From Chloroflexota bacterium (GTDB lineage: Bacteria; Chloroflexota; Anaerolineae; Anaerolineales; UBA4823): a stretch of DNA of 40,670 bases. Each line of letters opens with the position of its first letter. Positions within the stretch are counted from its first letter, which is position 1. Location of the stretch: contig JAAYXE010000149.1 in NCBI GenBank assembly GCA_012516075.1, forward strand, positions 1-40,670, given 5' to 3'. A program made the translations under genes and the position numbers. Below, one piece after another: positions 7,384 through 16,111 of the stretch. A model generated the notes under the pieces. That model searched no databases and had not been told where the DNA came from. It saw only the letters and a list, made by a program, of their open reading frames with translations.

Positions 7384-8109
7384 ATGGCTTATACGCCGAA
7401 TGAACCGGATCGAGATCCGGAAGAGCGAGACCCGCAGTTCGAACCTGCGTATGAAAGCGAAAACCAGCCCGAACCCGAACCCATCAGCTCGCCTGAACCG
7501 GAAGAGGAACCGCTGATCACCCCGTCCCCGGAACCCGAAGCCGAACCAGCCATCACACCAGAACCGGGATCCGAGCCGGCCGGGGTTGAACCCGGAGTTG
7601 TGGAGACCACACCAGCAGAAGCAGAGCCGCCTCGCAGTGAGGCGCCGTCTGCCGGTGCAGTTCCCCCCAGGGAGTTCCCGCCGCACCCGACAGCAAGCAC
7701 GCTCTCCCCTTCTGACGAACGCACCTGGGCCATGCTCGCCCATCTGAGCGTGCTGGCCAACCTGTTCACCGGCTTCCTGGGCCCGGTCGCAGCGCTGGTG
7801 ATCTATCTGGTCTACAAAGACCGCTCACGATATGTTGCCAACCAGTCCATGCAGTCCTTCATCTTTCAGATGGTATTCTGGATCGGTGGTGGGGTGGCGA
7901 TCGGCCTGCTCTGGACGATCGTCGGCGCGCTCTCGGCCGTGCTCATCGGTATCCTGTGTATACCGTTCGCTGTGCTGGCGACCATCCCCCTGGCCCTGGC
8001 GCCGATTGTCGCCCTGGTTTACGGCGTGTTCGCGGCGATCGAAACCAGCCAGGGCAAACCCTTCAAGTACTGGCTTGTGGGTGACTGGGTTCGTGACGAG
8101 CTGATCTGA
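7384..8109 (+). CDS. DUF4870-type membrane protein with Pro/Glu-rich N-terminal region
   Basis: A 241-residue protein. Residues 1-110 are disordered and acidic, rich in PEPE and EPE repeats. Residues 112-235 form a DUF4870-like membrane domain: SDERTWAMLAHLSVLANLFTG, then a loop YKDRSRYVANQSMQSFIFQ, two long hydrophobic helices, and a closing ETSQGKPFKYWLVGDWV. The residue pattern around the loop matches the upstream 109-residue protein. ATG 7384 is preceded by AGGAGGT (7371-7377), which fixes the start. The function is unknown; the acidic arm may bind a cytoplasmic partner (inference). Confidence 0.75.
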   Translation: MAYTPNEPDRDPEERDPQFEPAYESENQPEPEPISSPEPEEEPLITPSPEPEAEPAITPEPGSEPAGVEPGVVETTPAEAEPPRSEAPSAGAVPPREFPPHPTASTLSPSDERTWAMLAHLSVLANLFTGFLGPVAALVIYLVYKDRSRYVANQSMQSFIFQMVFWIGGGVAIGLLWTIVGALSAVLIGILCIPFAVLATIPLALAPIVALVYGVFAAIETSQGKPFKYWLVGDWVRDELI

Positions 8110-8134
8110 TAGGAACAGATCTTCCGCTCAGAAC

Positions 8135-8163
8135 TTGACTTTTGAGATACAAAAATTTAGAAT
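8135..8163 (+). promoter_or_regulatory. Sigma70 promoter of the glycine cleavage operon
   Basis: TTGACT (8135-8140), a 17-base spacer and TAGAAT (8158-8163). Transcription would start near 8170, upstream of the glycine riboswitch. Confidence 0.8.
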
Positions 8164-8207
8164 CAGGAAGGCCTTCCGGAGAGCGATTCTTCGCAGGGAA
8201 TTAAAAT

Positions 8208-8397
8208 CCAGTGGAAGCAGAGGAGAGACCCGGTTTCCCGGGCACCGAAGGGGCAAGCCTGAATGAAATGCGACAGGCGAATCTCTCAGGTAAAAGGGAC
8301 TCTGTTTTCATCCACCTCTGGAGAAGCCGGCCTTCCGACCGGCGCCGAAGGGGCAAGCGCTGAACCCAGCGCGAATCTCTCAGGTCAGTAACAGGGG
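8208..8397 (+). promoter_or_regulatory. Tandem glycine riboswitch
   Basis: Two glycine aptamers lie in tandem. Both contain the conserved core CCGAAGGGGCAAG (8263-8276 and 8345-8358 regions) and GAATCTCTCAGGT. Aptamer 1 is closed by CAGAG (8218-8222) with CTCTG (8300-8304). Aptamer 2 is closed by CCTCTG (8315-8320) with CAGGGG (8392-8397). CCAGTGG at 8208-8214 can pair with the linker (8310-8321), the known leader-linker kink-turn. The 3' strand of the second closing helix shares GGG with the terminator stem at 8395, so glycine binding should block termination and turn gcvH-gcvPA-gcvPB on. Confidence 0.95.
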
Positions 8398-8425
8398 CGC
8401 ACGCTGTTTTTGCGTGCGCCCTTCT
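8395..8425 (+). terminator. Riboswitch-controlled terminator
   Basis: GGGCGCACGC (8395-8404) pairs with GCGTGCGCCC (8412-8421) around TGTTTTT, followed by TTCTC. Its first three bases belong to the closing helix of aptamer 2, making the two structures mutually exclusive at the base. Confidence 0.75.
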
Positions 8426-8487
8426 CGTTCCGGGTTACGGCCCGACCCTAACCTTCCTCATCCCACCACTTTATAAGGAGAACGAAC

Positions 8488-8877
8488 GTGAAAATCCCGA
8501 CCGAACTCAAATACACAAAAAACGACGAGTGGATTAGAGTTGAGGGGAATATCGGCACTGTTGGCATTACCGACTACGCTCAGGACCAGCTCTCCGACAT
8601 TGTATACGTCGAGATCATCGTCAGCGAGGGCGATGTCGTCAAGCAGGGTGATGCCTGCGCTACCCTCGAATCGGTCAAAGCCGCTGCGGATGTGTATATG
8701 CCGGTCAGTGGGAAGATCATTGCGGTCAATGAAGAGCTTCCCGACACGCCTGAAGTCGTCAACAGCGATCCTTACGGGAAGGCCTGGATGGTGCGCGTCG
8801 AATTAAGCGACCCATCCGAACTGGATAAACTGTTCACCGCTGCAGACTACGAAGCGCTCATTCAGGAAAAGGAATAG
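8488..8877 (+). CDS. gcvH: Glycine cleavage system H protein
   Basis: A 129-residue lipoyl carrier protein that shuttles the methylamine group between P-, T- and L-proteins. The lipoylated lysine is Lys64, in the motif LESVKAAAD. The N-terminal YTKNDEWIRVEGNIGTVGITDYAQ and C-terminal PYGKAWMVRVE blocks are typical. The start is GTG 8488, with AAGGAG at 8475-8480. It is the first gene after the glycine riboswitch. The L-protein and lipoate enzymes are not in the window. Confidence 0.97.
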   Translation: MKIPTELKYTKNDEWIRVEGNIGTVGITDYAQDQLSDIVYVEIIVSEGDVVKQGDACATLESVKAAADVYMPVSGKIIAVNEELPDTPEVVNSDPYGKAWMVRVELSDPSELDKLFTAADYEALIQEKE

Positions 8878-8892
8878 GTTTACCGGTCTTCT

Positions 8893-8943
8893 CCAGGAGC
8901 GGTTGACGGGCGGGGCAGTTAATCCGTGCCCTGCCTCTCCTGG
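8893..8943 (+). other. Intercistronic hairpin between gcvH and gcvPA
   Basis: CCAGGAG (8893-8899) pairs with CTCCTGG (8937-8943), with an inner GGGCA/TGCCC stem (8913-8917 and 8927-8931). There is no T-tract, so it more likely stabilises or processes the gcvH message than ends it. This would let gcvH be made in excess of the P subunits. Confidence 0.55.
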
Positions 8944-8987
8944 TCCTGCCCGCCTGCTGGTTGATCGAACCACAGATAGGAGACAGT

Positions 8988-10334
8988 ATGTTTATCCCTC
9001 ATACGAAAGAAGATCGGGAGGAGATGCTGAGCACCATCGGCGTTGAACGATTGGAGGATCTCTTCAACGATGTCCCCGCCGAACACCGCTTCCCCACCCT
9101 GAACCTGCCCCCACAGCTCACCGAAATGGAGGCCATCGCCGAGCTGCAGAGCCTGGCCGAAGCCAATGAGACCACGCGCGACCTGGTGTCTTTCCTGGGG
9201 GCCGGCGCTTATAACCACTACATCCCCGCGGCCGTGGACGCCATCCTGCGGCGCGGCGAATTCTTCACCGCTTACACCCCCTACCAGCCGGAGATCTCCC
9301 AGGGCACCCTGCGGGCGATCTTCGATTACCAGAGTCTGATCACCGCTCTGACCGGCATGGATGTCTCCAATGCCTCACACTACGACGGCGCTACCGCAGT
9401 AGCCGAGGCTGTCGCCATGGCGAACGCCTACTTCCGCGGCAAGCGGGGAAAGGTGATCCTTTCACCAGCGCTTCATCCCATGTACCGTGAGACGGTGCGG
9501 ACCTACAATCCGGGAGACACCCTCACCTTCACAGGAGACGAGAGCTTCGATCCTGCTGCCGGTCCGGAGACGCTACTGCCCCTGATCGACCTCGATACCG
9601 CGCTCGTCATCGTGCAGTACCCCGATTTCTTCGGCCGTATTTACGATTACAGCGCCCTGGCAAAAGCCGTGCACGAGGCCGGCGCCCTGCTGGCCGTCGC
9701 CGTCAACCCGCTTTCGCTGGGCCTGCTGCGCCCGCCCGGAGATTTCGGCGCAGATATCGTTGTCGGCGAAGGCCAGCCGCTGGGCATTCCGCTTTCGTAC
9801 GGCGGTCCCTACCTGGGCATCTTCGCCACCCGCAAAGAATATGTCCGCAAGATGGCTGGCCGCCTGGTCGGAGAGACGGTGGACAGCCGCGGCCAGCGCG
9901 CCTATGTGCTCACCCTCACCGCCCGCGAACAGCACATCCGCCGGGAAAAGGCCACCTCAAATATCTGCACCAACCAGGGGCTGATGGCGCTGGCCAGCAC
10001 CGTCTATCTCAGCCTGCTGGGTAAGCACGGCCTGCGCCAGGTCGCCGAGCTGTGCTATCACAAAGCACATTACGCTGCCAGCCGCATCGCCAGCCTGCCG
10101 GGCTTCAAAGTCTGGAACCACGCACCCTTCTTCCACGAGTTTGTGGTGCGCTGCCCCATCCCGGCCGAGCAGGTCAGTGCACTGCTGCTTGACCAGGGCA
10201 TCCTGGCGGGCTACCAGCTCGCTCGCGATTACCCCGAACTGGAAAACCACCTGCTGCTGGCGGTGACCGAGATGAACACGCGCGAAGAGATCGACTTTCT
10301 GGTTGATTCACTGGCGGAGGTGTCTGATGATTGA
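8988..10334 (+). CDS. gcvPA: Glycine dehydrogenase (decarboxylating) subunit 1
   Basis: A 448-residue alpha subunit of the two-subunit P-protein, which with GcvPB decarboxylates glycine and transfers methylamine to the lipoyl arm of GcvH. The start [18 protein letters not shown] and the [13 protein letters not shown] and [15 protein letters not shown] blocks are diagnostic. The active-site PLP lysine lies in GcvPB, as is usual for the split form. A frame extension to 8961 exists, but AGGAG at 8978-8982 points to ATG 8988. Its stop overlaps the gcvPB start by 8 bases, indicating translational coupling. Confidence 0.96.
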   Translation: MFIPHTKEDREEMLSTIGVERLEDLFNDVPAEHRFPTLNLPPQLTEMEAIAELQSLAEANETTRDLVSFLGAGAYNHYIPAAVDAILRRGEFFTAYTPYQPEISQGTLRAIFDYQSLITALTGMDVSNASHYDGATAVAEAVAMANAYFRGKRGKVILSPALHPMYRETVRTYNPGDTLTFTGDESFDPAAGPETLLPLIDLDTALVIVQYPDFFGRIYDYSALAKAVHEAGALLAVAVNPLSLGLLRPPGDFGADIVVGEGQPLGIPLSYGGPYLGIFATRKEYVRKMAGRLVGETVDSRGQRAYVLTLTAREQHIRREKATSNICTNQGLMALASTVYLSLLGKHGLRQVAELCYHKAHYAASRIASLPGFKVWNHAPFFHEFVVRCPIPAEQVSALLLDQGILAGYQLARDYPELENHLLLAVTEMNTREEIDFLVDSLAEVSDD

Positions 10335-11814
10335 ACCCTTGCTCTGTGAACTGTCTGTACCCGGCCGCCGGGGTTTCCGCTTTCCCGATCCGGATGTGCC
10401 CCTGGCCGAACTGCCGGCGGAGTTCACCCGTCAGGATCTGCCCCTGCCAGAACTCTCCGAAGTCGATGTTGTGCGCCACTTCACCCGCCTGTCGCAGCTC
10501 AACTACAGCATCGATACCGGCTTCTACCCGCTGGGCTCCTGCACCATGAAATACAACCCCCGGATCAATGAGGAGACCGCGAGGCTGCCCGGGTTTGCTC
10601 ACATCCACCCCCTGCAGCCTGAAGAAACGGTACAGGGTGCGCTGCTGCTGATGTACGAGCTGCAGGAGCTGCTTAAGGAGATTGGCGGGTTTGCTGGGGT
10701 CACCCTGCAGCCGGCCGCTGGCGCACACGGCGAGCTGACCGGTGTGCTCATCATTCGCGCTTACCACCATTCGCGCGGCGATACAAAGCGCACGAAGATT
10801 CTCATCCCCGACTCGGCCCACGGCACCAATCCGGCTACATCGGCGATGAGCGGCATGCAGGTGGTCACCCTGCCTTCCGACGCGCGCGGCAACGTGGACC
10901 TGCAGGCACTGCAGGCCGAATGCGACGACACCCTGGCCGGGTTGATGCTCACCAACCCCAACACCCTGGGGCTGTTCGACGAGCATCTGCAGGAGGTCAT
11001 CGACTGCGTGCATTCGGCCGGCGGCCTGGTGTACGGCGATGGTGCCAACATGAACGCCCTGCTGGGCATCGCCCGCCCTGGCGATCTGGGTTTCGATATC
11101 CTGCACTACAACCTGCACAAGACCTTCTCCACCCCGCACGGCGGCGGCGGCCCGGGCTCAGGTCCGGTGGGCGTGGCAGCCCACCTGGTCGACTTCCTGC
11201 CCGGCCCGATCGCGGCCATCGTTGCCGAAGCGGAAGACGAAATGCCGCCTCTGTACGGCCTGGTGATGCCCGAGCGCAGCATCGGGCGGGTCAAGTCCTT
11301 CCACGGTCACTTTGGCATGTTCGTGCGCGCTTACACCTACATCCGCATGCACGGCTCAGAAGGGCTGCGAAAAGTCTCCGAGCACGCGGTGCTGAACGCC
11401 AACTACCTGATGAAGCGCCTGAAGGACACCTACCACCTGCCCTATGACCGCACCTGCATGCACGAGTTTGTCCTCGAAGGCCGCTTCCCGGATGCTCCAG
11501 ATATCCACGCCCTCGACATCGCCAAGCGGCTGATGGACTACAACTTCCACCCGCCCACCAACTACTTCCCGCTGATCGTCCACGAGGCGCTGATGATCGA
11601 GCCGACAGAGAGCGAGAGCAAGCAAACCCTCGATGCCTTTGTCGATGCCCTGCTGCGCATTGCTGAAGAAGCGCGCACAAACCCAGAGCTGCTCAAGGCC
11701 GCGCCGCACAACACACCCTTCGGCCGGCTGGACGAAGTAAAGGCGGCGAAAGAGCTGGTCCTGTGCTGCGGAGTCGATGCATCCTACGCAGTGAGCGACC
11801 GGCAGACCGCCTGA
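10327..11814 (+). CDS. gcvPB: Glycine dehydrogenase (decarboxylating) subunit 2
   Basis: A 495-residue beta subunit of the P-protein. The PLP-binding Lys265 is in [19 protein letters not shown], and [12 protein letters not shown] and [10 protein letters not shown] are conserved cofactor-site segments. The start at ATG 10327 has GGAGG at 10316-10320 and overlaps gcvPA. It is the last gene of the riboswitch operon and is followed by a strong terminator. T-protein is not in this operon; it is fused to serine hydroxymethyltransferase at 18116-21256 on the other strand. Confidence 0.96.
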   Translation: MIEPLLCELSVPGRRGFRFPDPDVPLAELPAEFTRQDLPLPELSEVDVVRHFTRLSQLNYSIDTGFYPLGSCTMKYNPRINEETARLPGFAHIHPLQPEETVQGALLLMYELQELLKEIGGFAGVTLQPAAGAHGELTGVLIIRAYHHSRGDTKRTKILIPDSAHGTNPATSAMSGMQVVTLPSDARGNVDLQALQAECDDTLAGLMLTNPNTLGLFDEHLQEVIDCVHSAGGLVYGDGANMNALLGIARPGDLGFDILHYNLHKTFSTPHGGGGPGSGPVGVAAHLVDFLPGPIAAIVAEAEDEMPPLYGLVMPERSIGRVKSFHGHFGMFVRAYTYIRMHGSEGLRKVSEHAVLNANYLMKRLKDTYHLPYDRTCMHEFVLEGRFPDAPDIHALDIAKRLMDYNFHPPTNYFPLIVHEALMIEPTESESKQTLDAFVDALLRIAEEARTNPELLKAAPHNTPFGRLDEVKAAKELVLCCGVDASYAVSDRQTA

Positions 11815-11837
11815 GCCCATACGGGAGAACGCTTTAT

Positions 11838-11874
11838 GCGCCTCCGGCGAAATACCCGGAGGCGCTTATTTTTT
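11838..11874 (+). terminator. Intrinsic terminator of the gcv operon
   Basis: GCGCCTCCGG (11838-11847) pairs with CCGGAGGCGC (11856-11865), followed by TTATTTTTT (11866-11874). Confidence 0.92.
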
Positions 11875-11954
11875 CACCATCACGATTCCCAACGCTGCCA
11901 GCCCTCACGAATCAGACAGCTGCATACGGTAAGTCGGCGATTCTAACGATAAAA

Positions 11955-11963
11955 TGGTAAAAT
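11955..11963 (+). promoter_or_regulatory. Extended -10 promoter
   Basis: TGG followed by TAAAAT (11955-11963) fits an extended -10 element, with no clear -35. It lies 35 bases upstream of the nucleoside kinase start. Confidence 0.5.
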
Positions 11964-11998
11964 AATTCTCCGATACAAGGGAGCGAACAATTTGACAG

Positions 11999-13726
11999 AT
12001 GACTGAAAACCAGGTTTTTACATTTTCTACCCCCCGCCCAACCGTGGAAGTGCATTTACCGGATGGGCGGGTAATTTCTGGGCCGCGCAACGCCCCGATC
12101 GGTGACTTTTTTAAGCTGCTGGAAAAAACAGACAACCTGCCCCCGATTGTTGGTGCCATCGTTAACGGCGAGCTGCGCGAGCTCACCTATCCGGTCAAAA
12201 TGGATGTAGAAGCCCGGCCGGTAACCATGGGCGATGCCGACGGGATGCGGATCTACCGCCGTTCTCTCACCTTCTTACTGGAGATCGCTTTCGAAAGCCT
12301 CTTCCCCGACGGCATCCTCACCGTCGACCCTTCCGTTTCGTCCGGCGGTTATTACTGTCAGGTATCCGAAAGGCTGCCGCTCAGCCGGGAGGAGTTGAAG
12401 CAGCTCGAAGACCGTATGCGTGAGCTGGTCGAGGCGGATCTGCCTTTTGAGCGCCGCGAGGTTCCGCGCGATAAGGCCATTGAGCACTTCAAAGCCGAAG
12501 GGATGCTGGACAAGGTGCGCCTGCTCAGCCACCGCAAGAAGAACTATCTCACCCTGTATGAGCTGAACAGCCACCACGATTACCACCATGGCTACATGGT
12601 GCCATCCACGGGCTATCTGCGCTGGTTCAGCCTGCTGCCCACCGGCGATGGCTTTACGCTGCGCTTCCCGCGCCGCCATGCGCCTACAACCCTGCTGCCC
12701 ATGCCAGACTATCCCAAGCTGCTGAACACCTTCCGCCAGTACGGCGACTGGCTGCGCCGCCTGGGGATCTCCAGTGTGGGCGCGCTGAACGATGCCATTC
12801 AGGAAAACCGCATCCGGGAGGTGATCCTGGTGTCTGAGGCGCTGCATGAGCAGCGCGTCACCGAAATCGCCTCGCAAATTGCCGAAAAACGCGATCAGGT
12901 GCGCATTGTGCTCATTGCCGGGCCGTCTTCCTCAGGGAAGACCACCTTTTCCAAACGCCTGGCCGTGCAGCTTCTCGCGTGTGGGGTCTCACCCTTCCCG
13001 ATCGAGCTGGATAATTACTTCATCGACCGTGAGCTCACACCGCGCGACGAGAACGGGGATTACGACTTTGAATCGATTCAGGCGCTGAACACAGAGCGTC
13101 TTTCAGAGGATCTGCGCCGGTTGATCGCCGGCGAGAAGGTGCGCCTGCCGCGCTACAACTTCATCACCGGACACAGCGAGGAAGGCCAGGAGGTGCAGCT
13201 CTTATCGGGCGAGATCATCATCCTGGAAGGCATCCACGGGCTGAACCCGAGCCTGCTGCCCTCCATCCCCAGAGAGCTGACCTTCCGCATCTACGCCTCG
13301 GCGCTCACCCAGCTCAACCTGGACCGTCACAACCGGGTTTCAACCACCGACACACGCCTGATTCGCCGCATCACCCGCGATGCGCGCGAGCGGGGTTACA
13401 ACGCTGCCATCACCCTGCAGCGCTGGGAATCCGTCCGCCGTGGGGAGAAGCGCTATATCTTCCCCTACCAGGAAAACGCTGACGCCCTCTTCAACTCTGC
13501 TCTGGCTTACGAGCTATCAGCGCTCAAGCCCATTGTCGAGCCGCTGCTGCGCCAGGTGCCCTACGGCACGCCCGAATATGTGGAAGCCAAGCGGCTGCTG
13601 GCATTCCTGGAATGGTTCCTTCCTATCCCCACCGACCTGATCCCCGATAACTCGATCCTGCGCGAGTTTATCGGTGAGAATATCCTGAAAGACTTCTCGC
13701 TGTGGCGCAACGGGATGACGGAATAA
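11999..13726 (+). CDS. Nucleoside (uridine-type) kinase with N-terminal TGS and ThrRS-like domains
   Basis: A 575-residue fusion. Residues 5-70 resemble a TGS domain (VEVHLPDGRVISG). Residues 80-205 resemble the threonyl-tRNA synthetase second additional (editing-fold) domain, including VPSTGYLRWFSLL. Residues 300-500 are a uridine kinase/phosphoribulokinase-type P-loop domain with GPSSSGKTT (308-316) and LDNYFIDRE. The same architecture is known from Thermotoga as a uridine kinase fusion. The editing-site residues of ThrRS are not kept: the HxxxH histidines align with Arg88 and Phe92, and the CxxxH positions with His196 and Met200. The ThrRS-like part may therefore bind a ligand or RNA but should not hydrolyse mischarged tRNA. 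GGGAG at 11979-11983 is a rather distant ribosome binding site. Confidence 0.85.
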   Translation: MTENQVFTFSTPRPTVEVHLPDGRVISGPRNAPIGDFFKLLEKTDNLPPIVGAIVNGELRELTYPVKMDVEARPVTMGDADGMRIYRRSLTFLLEIAFESLFPDGILTVDPSVSSGGYYCQVSERLPLSREELKQLEDRMRELVEADLPFERREVPRDKAIEHFKAEGMLDKVRLLSHRKKNYLTLYELNSHHDYHHGYMVPSTGYLRWFSLLPTGDGFTLRFPRRHAPTTLLPMPDYPKLLNTFRQYGDWLRRLGISSVGALNDAIQENRIREVILVSEALHEQRVTEIASQIAEKRDQVRIVLIAGPSSSGKTTFSKRLAVQLLACGVSPFPIELDNYFIDRELTPRDENGDYDFESIQALNTERLSEDLRRLIAGEKVRLPRYNFITGHSEEGQEVQLLSGEIIILEGIHGLNPSLLPSIPRELTFRIYASALTQLNLDRHNRVSTTDTRLIRRITRDARERGYNAAITLQRWESVRRGEKRYIFPYQENADALFNSALAYELSALKPIVEPLLRQVPYGTPEYVEAKRLLAFLEWFLPIPTDLIPDNSILREFIGENILKDFSLWRNGMTE

Positions 13727-13747
13727 GCCCGCCTGGCCCTCAGGCTG

Positions 13748-13756
13748 TGGTACAAT
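13748..13756 (+). promoter_or_regulatory. Extended -10 promoter for the ABC-F gene
   Basis: TGG plus TACAAT (13748-13756), an extended -10. Transcription would start near 13763, just before a ribosome binding site and a 7-codon reading frame. Confidence 0.55.
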
Positions 13757-13776
13757 GACCGCCGGAGAAACGACGA

Positions 13777-13800
13777 ATGGAGATGAAGATCCTGCCATAA
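13777..13800 (+). CDS. Putative leader peptide MEMKILP of the ABC-F gene
   Basis: ATG GAG ATG AAG ATC CTG CCA TAA, preceded by GGAG at 13764-13767 with a 9-base gap. It lies between the predicted transcription start and a terminator hairpin that sits directly before the ABC-F start codon. Known antibiotic-resistance ABC-F genes are often controlled by ribosome stalling on such short leaders. The call rests on layout only, as I could not identify a convincing antiterminator partner. Confidence 0.4.
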   Translation: MEMKILP

Positions 13801-13879
13801 CCCCCTGATTGGGTGCTGTACCTTTACGGACCACGCAGGATTCACGCATCTGCATTCACAATAAGACATAAGACAATCT

Positions 13880-13913
13880 GGCCGGGGACAGCTGCCCCCG
13901 GCCTTTTATTTTT
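13880..13913 (+). terminator. Terminator/attenuator immediately upstream of the ABC-F gene
   Basis: GGCCGGGG (13880-13887) pairs with CCCCGGCC (13896-13903), followed by TTTTATTTTT (13904-13913). The ABC-F ATG is only 15 bases beyond. It could end the upstream kinase transcript, but the promoter at 13748 places it within the leader of the ABC-F mRNA, so attenuation is the better reading. Confidence 0.8.
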
Positions 13914-13927
13914 AACGAGGACCAACC

Positions 13928-15580
13928 ATGCTTACGGTATCCAACCTCTCAAAATCCTACGGCGCCGAGACTATCCTCGAACGCATTTCCTTCAGCCTCA
14001 ACCCCGGTGAGCGCCTGGCGCTGATCGGTCCAAACGGCTCCGGAAAAACCACGCTGCTGCGCATCCTGGCAGGAGAAGAACGCCCGGACAGCGGCAGCGT
14101 GTCCACCAGCCCCGCCGCCCTGCGGACAGGCTATCTGCCGCAGGGCCTGGAGCCCGGCCCGGAGGAAACCATTCATTCGTTCCTGAGCCGCATGACCGGT
14201 GATCTTTCAACGCTCTCGGTGCGCCTGGAAGAGCTGGCCCGCCTCCTTGCAGTGAATCCCAGCCGGGTCGACCTGCAGGAAGAATATGACATGATCCTGC
14301 TGCAGCTGGAAAGCGCGTCCGATGCTGCCCGCCGCCTGCCGGCGGTGCTCTCCGCCCTCGGACTGGACCACCTGCCAGAAGACACACCCGCCCGGTACCT
14401 GAGCGGCGGACAGAAGACTCGTCTGGTGCTCGCAGGGGTGCTGCTCTCCGACCCCCAGCTCCTGCTGCTCGATGAGCCGACCAACCACCTGGATCTGGAG
14501 ATGCTGGCCTGGCTGGAGGAGTGGCTGCGCGGCTTTCGCGGGGCAGTGCTCTTCGTATCGCACGATCGCGCCTTCATCGATGCTGCAGCCACCGCGGTGC
14601 TCGAGCTCGATCCGAAAACACACACCACACGCGTTTTCACCGGGAATTACAGCACCTATCTGGAGGCGAAAGTGGCCGAGCGTGAGCGCCAGCAGCAGGC
14701 CTACGCCGACCAGCAGGAGGAGATCGCTCGCCTGCGCTCGGCGGCGGCGCGGGTGCGCGGCGATGCCGCCTTCAAACGCGGCGGAAAAGGTGATTCTGGA
14801 GATAAGTTTGCCAGGGGCTTCTTTGGCAACCGCAGCACAAAAGGCACGATCGGTAGGGCAAAGCATCTGGAACAGCGGCTGGAACGGCTGCTCACCGAAG
14901 AGCGCCTCGAAAAACCAGGGCAGGACTGGCAGATGAAGCTCGATTTTGGCGCAGTTCCGGAGTCCGGCCGCGATGTCGTCCTGTTAGAAGATCTGACCGT
15001 TGGTTACGGGGATCACGCGCTGCTGCACGATTTGAATCTGGTGGTGCGCGCCGGTTCGCGCCTGGTTCTCACCGGGCCCAACGGGAGCGGCAAGACCACC
15101 CTGCTGCGCACCATTGCCGGACGCATCCCGCCCCTCCGGGGTCGTGTGCGCCTGGGACCCAGCGTACGGGTGGGCTACATGGCCCAGGAACAGGAAAACC
15201 TGGACCCGGAGCTGGACGCCTTATCTACCCTGCTGCGTGAGGCCCCCTTCTCAGAGACCGCCGCACGCACCTTTCTGCACCGGTTTCTGTTCTCCGGGGA
15301 CGAAGTCTTCCGGCCGGTGGGCGTGCTGTCTTACGGCGAGCGAGCCCGGCTCTCTCTGGCGCTGCTGGTCGCCCGGGGCTGCAATTTACTGCTTCTGGAC
15401 GAACCCGTCAACCACCTGGATATCCCCTCGCGTGCCCGCTTCGAACAGGCCCTGGATACGTTTACAGGCACCGTCCTGGCCGTCGTCCATGACCGCTACT
15501 TTATCGACGGCTTCGCCTCCGCCATCTGGGAGGTCCGCAGCGGAACCATCCACGTCCACATCCCCCAGCCGGAGTTTTAA
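13928..15580 (+). CDS. ABC-F family ATPase (possible ribosome-protection protein)
   Basis: A 550-residue protein with two ATP-binding cassettes and no membrane domain. Cassette 1 has Walker A GPNGSGKT (residues 34-41), signature LSGGQKTR and Walker B LLLLDEPTNHLD. Cassette 2 has GPNGSGKT, signature LSYGERAR and LLLLDEPVNHLD. Between them is a long linker of two helices with a Gly/Arg/Lys-rich tip (residues about 240-330, GDSGDKFARGFFG), the region that reaches the ribosomal P-site tRNA. The long linker and the attenuator-like leader fit antibiotic-resistance ABC-F proteins, such as those in actinomycetes. A housekeeping translation factor role remains possible. GAGG at 13917-13920 serves ATG 13928. 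Confidence 0.85.
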   Translation: MLTVSNLSKSYGAETILERISFSLNPGERLALIGPNGSGKTTLLRILAGEERPDSGSVSTSPAALRTGYLPQGLEPGPEETIHSFLSRMTGDLSTLSVRLEELARLLAVNPSRVDLQEEYDMILLQLESASDAARRLPAVLSALGLDHLPEDTPARYLSGGQKTRLVLAGVLLSDPQLLLLDEPTNHLDLEMLAWLEEWLRGFRGAVLFVSHDRAFIDAAATAVLELDPKTHTTRVFTGNYSTYLEAKVAERERQQQAYADQQEEIARLRSAAARVRGDAAFKRGGKGDSGDKFARGFFGNRSTKGTIGRAKHLEQRLERLLTEERLEKPGQDWQMKLDFGAVPESGRDVVLLEDLTVGYGDHALLHDLNLVVRAGSRLVLTGPNGSGKTTLLRTIAGRIPPLRGRVRLGPSVRVGYMAQEQENLDPELDALSTLLREAPFSETAARTFLHRFLFSGDEVFRPVGVLSYGERARLSLALLVARGCNLLLLDEPVNHLDIPSRARFEQALDTFTGTVLAVVHDRYFIDGFASAIWEVRSGTIHVHIPQPEF

Positions 15581-15710
15581 CCCGTCTGGAGTCCCGACTT
15601 GAAAGCGGAGCATATCTGCCATTGAGCCAGAGCAGCCGCGCCCGCTCCACCGGTTGGGCAGATGGTGAGACCCTACCTGCACCGGAGCGGCCTCTGAACA
15701 CCAGCATGTA

Positions 15711-15754
15711 GTAGGGGAATCCCTGATTGACCCGTTTCCAAAGCCCCCTAAGAT
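15711..15754 (+). promoter_or_regulatory. Operator-linked promoter of the dodecin-like gene
   Basis: A palindrome, GTAGGG-GAAT-CCCTGA (15711-15726), is followed without a gap by -35 TTGACC (15727-15732), a 16-base spacer and -10 TAAGAT (15749-15754). The same arrangement occurs at 21387-21454, 21640-21707 and, on the minus strand, 38770-38703. Confidence 0.75.
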
Positions 15755-15806
15755 AGAAAGTAATAGTCCAGACTATCCGCCGCGTTCACCTTTTGGAGGG
15801 AAAATC

Positions 15807-16022
15807 ATGGCGATCGTCAAGGTAATCGAAGTTCTGGCCCAATCACCCACAAGCTGGGAAGATGCCACCCGAGAGGCGCTGAGGGAGGTCAGCAAGACCG
15901 TCCGCAATATCCAGACTCTGTATATCAAGGATTTCCAGGCCGTCGTTGACGAGCAGGGAGAGATCACTGCTTTCCGGGTGAACGCCAAAGTGTCGTTCAT
16001 CGTCGAATCCGACCGCGACTGA
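15807..16022 (+). CDS. Dodecin-like protein lacking the flavin-contact residues
   Basis: A 71-residue protein with the dodecin pattern: KVIEVLAQSPTSWEDATREAL, SKTVRNI, then the strands ITAFRVNAKVSFIVE. Dodecins form hollow dodecamers that usually store flavin between stacked tryptophans. Here the Trp expected after RNIQ is Thr37, and the Gln of the second flavin contact is an Arg (FRVN). Flavin binding as in known dodecins is therefore unlikely, and another ligand or a flavin-free form is possible. GGAGGG at 15795-15800 fixes the start. The gene stands alone under a promoter carrying the GTAGGG-N4-CCCTAC-type operator, with no clear terminator downstream. Confidence 0.8.
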   Translation: MAIVKVIEVLAQSPTSWEDATREALREVSKTVRNIQTLYIKDFQAVVDEQGEITAFRVNAKVSFIVESDRD

Positions 16023-16111
16023 ACCAGCCGGCTCCGGTTTTCTCAGGCGGGAGACGTGAGGGGTTCCGGCCTGTGTTTTGCGCGCCATGCACACGCAGCG
16101 CACCGCTCTTC

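Noticed and set aside
13755..13808. Alternative 17-codon leader frame starting at ATG 13755
   Set aside because: Its ATG overlaps the -10 element, so it would lie before the predicted transcription start; the frame at 13777 has a proper ribosome binding site.
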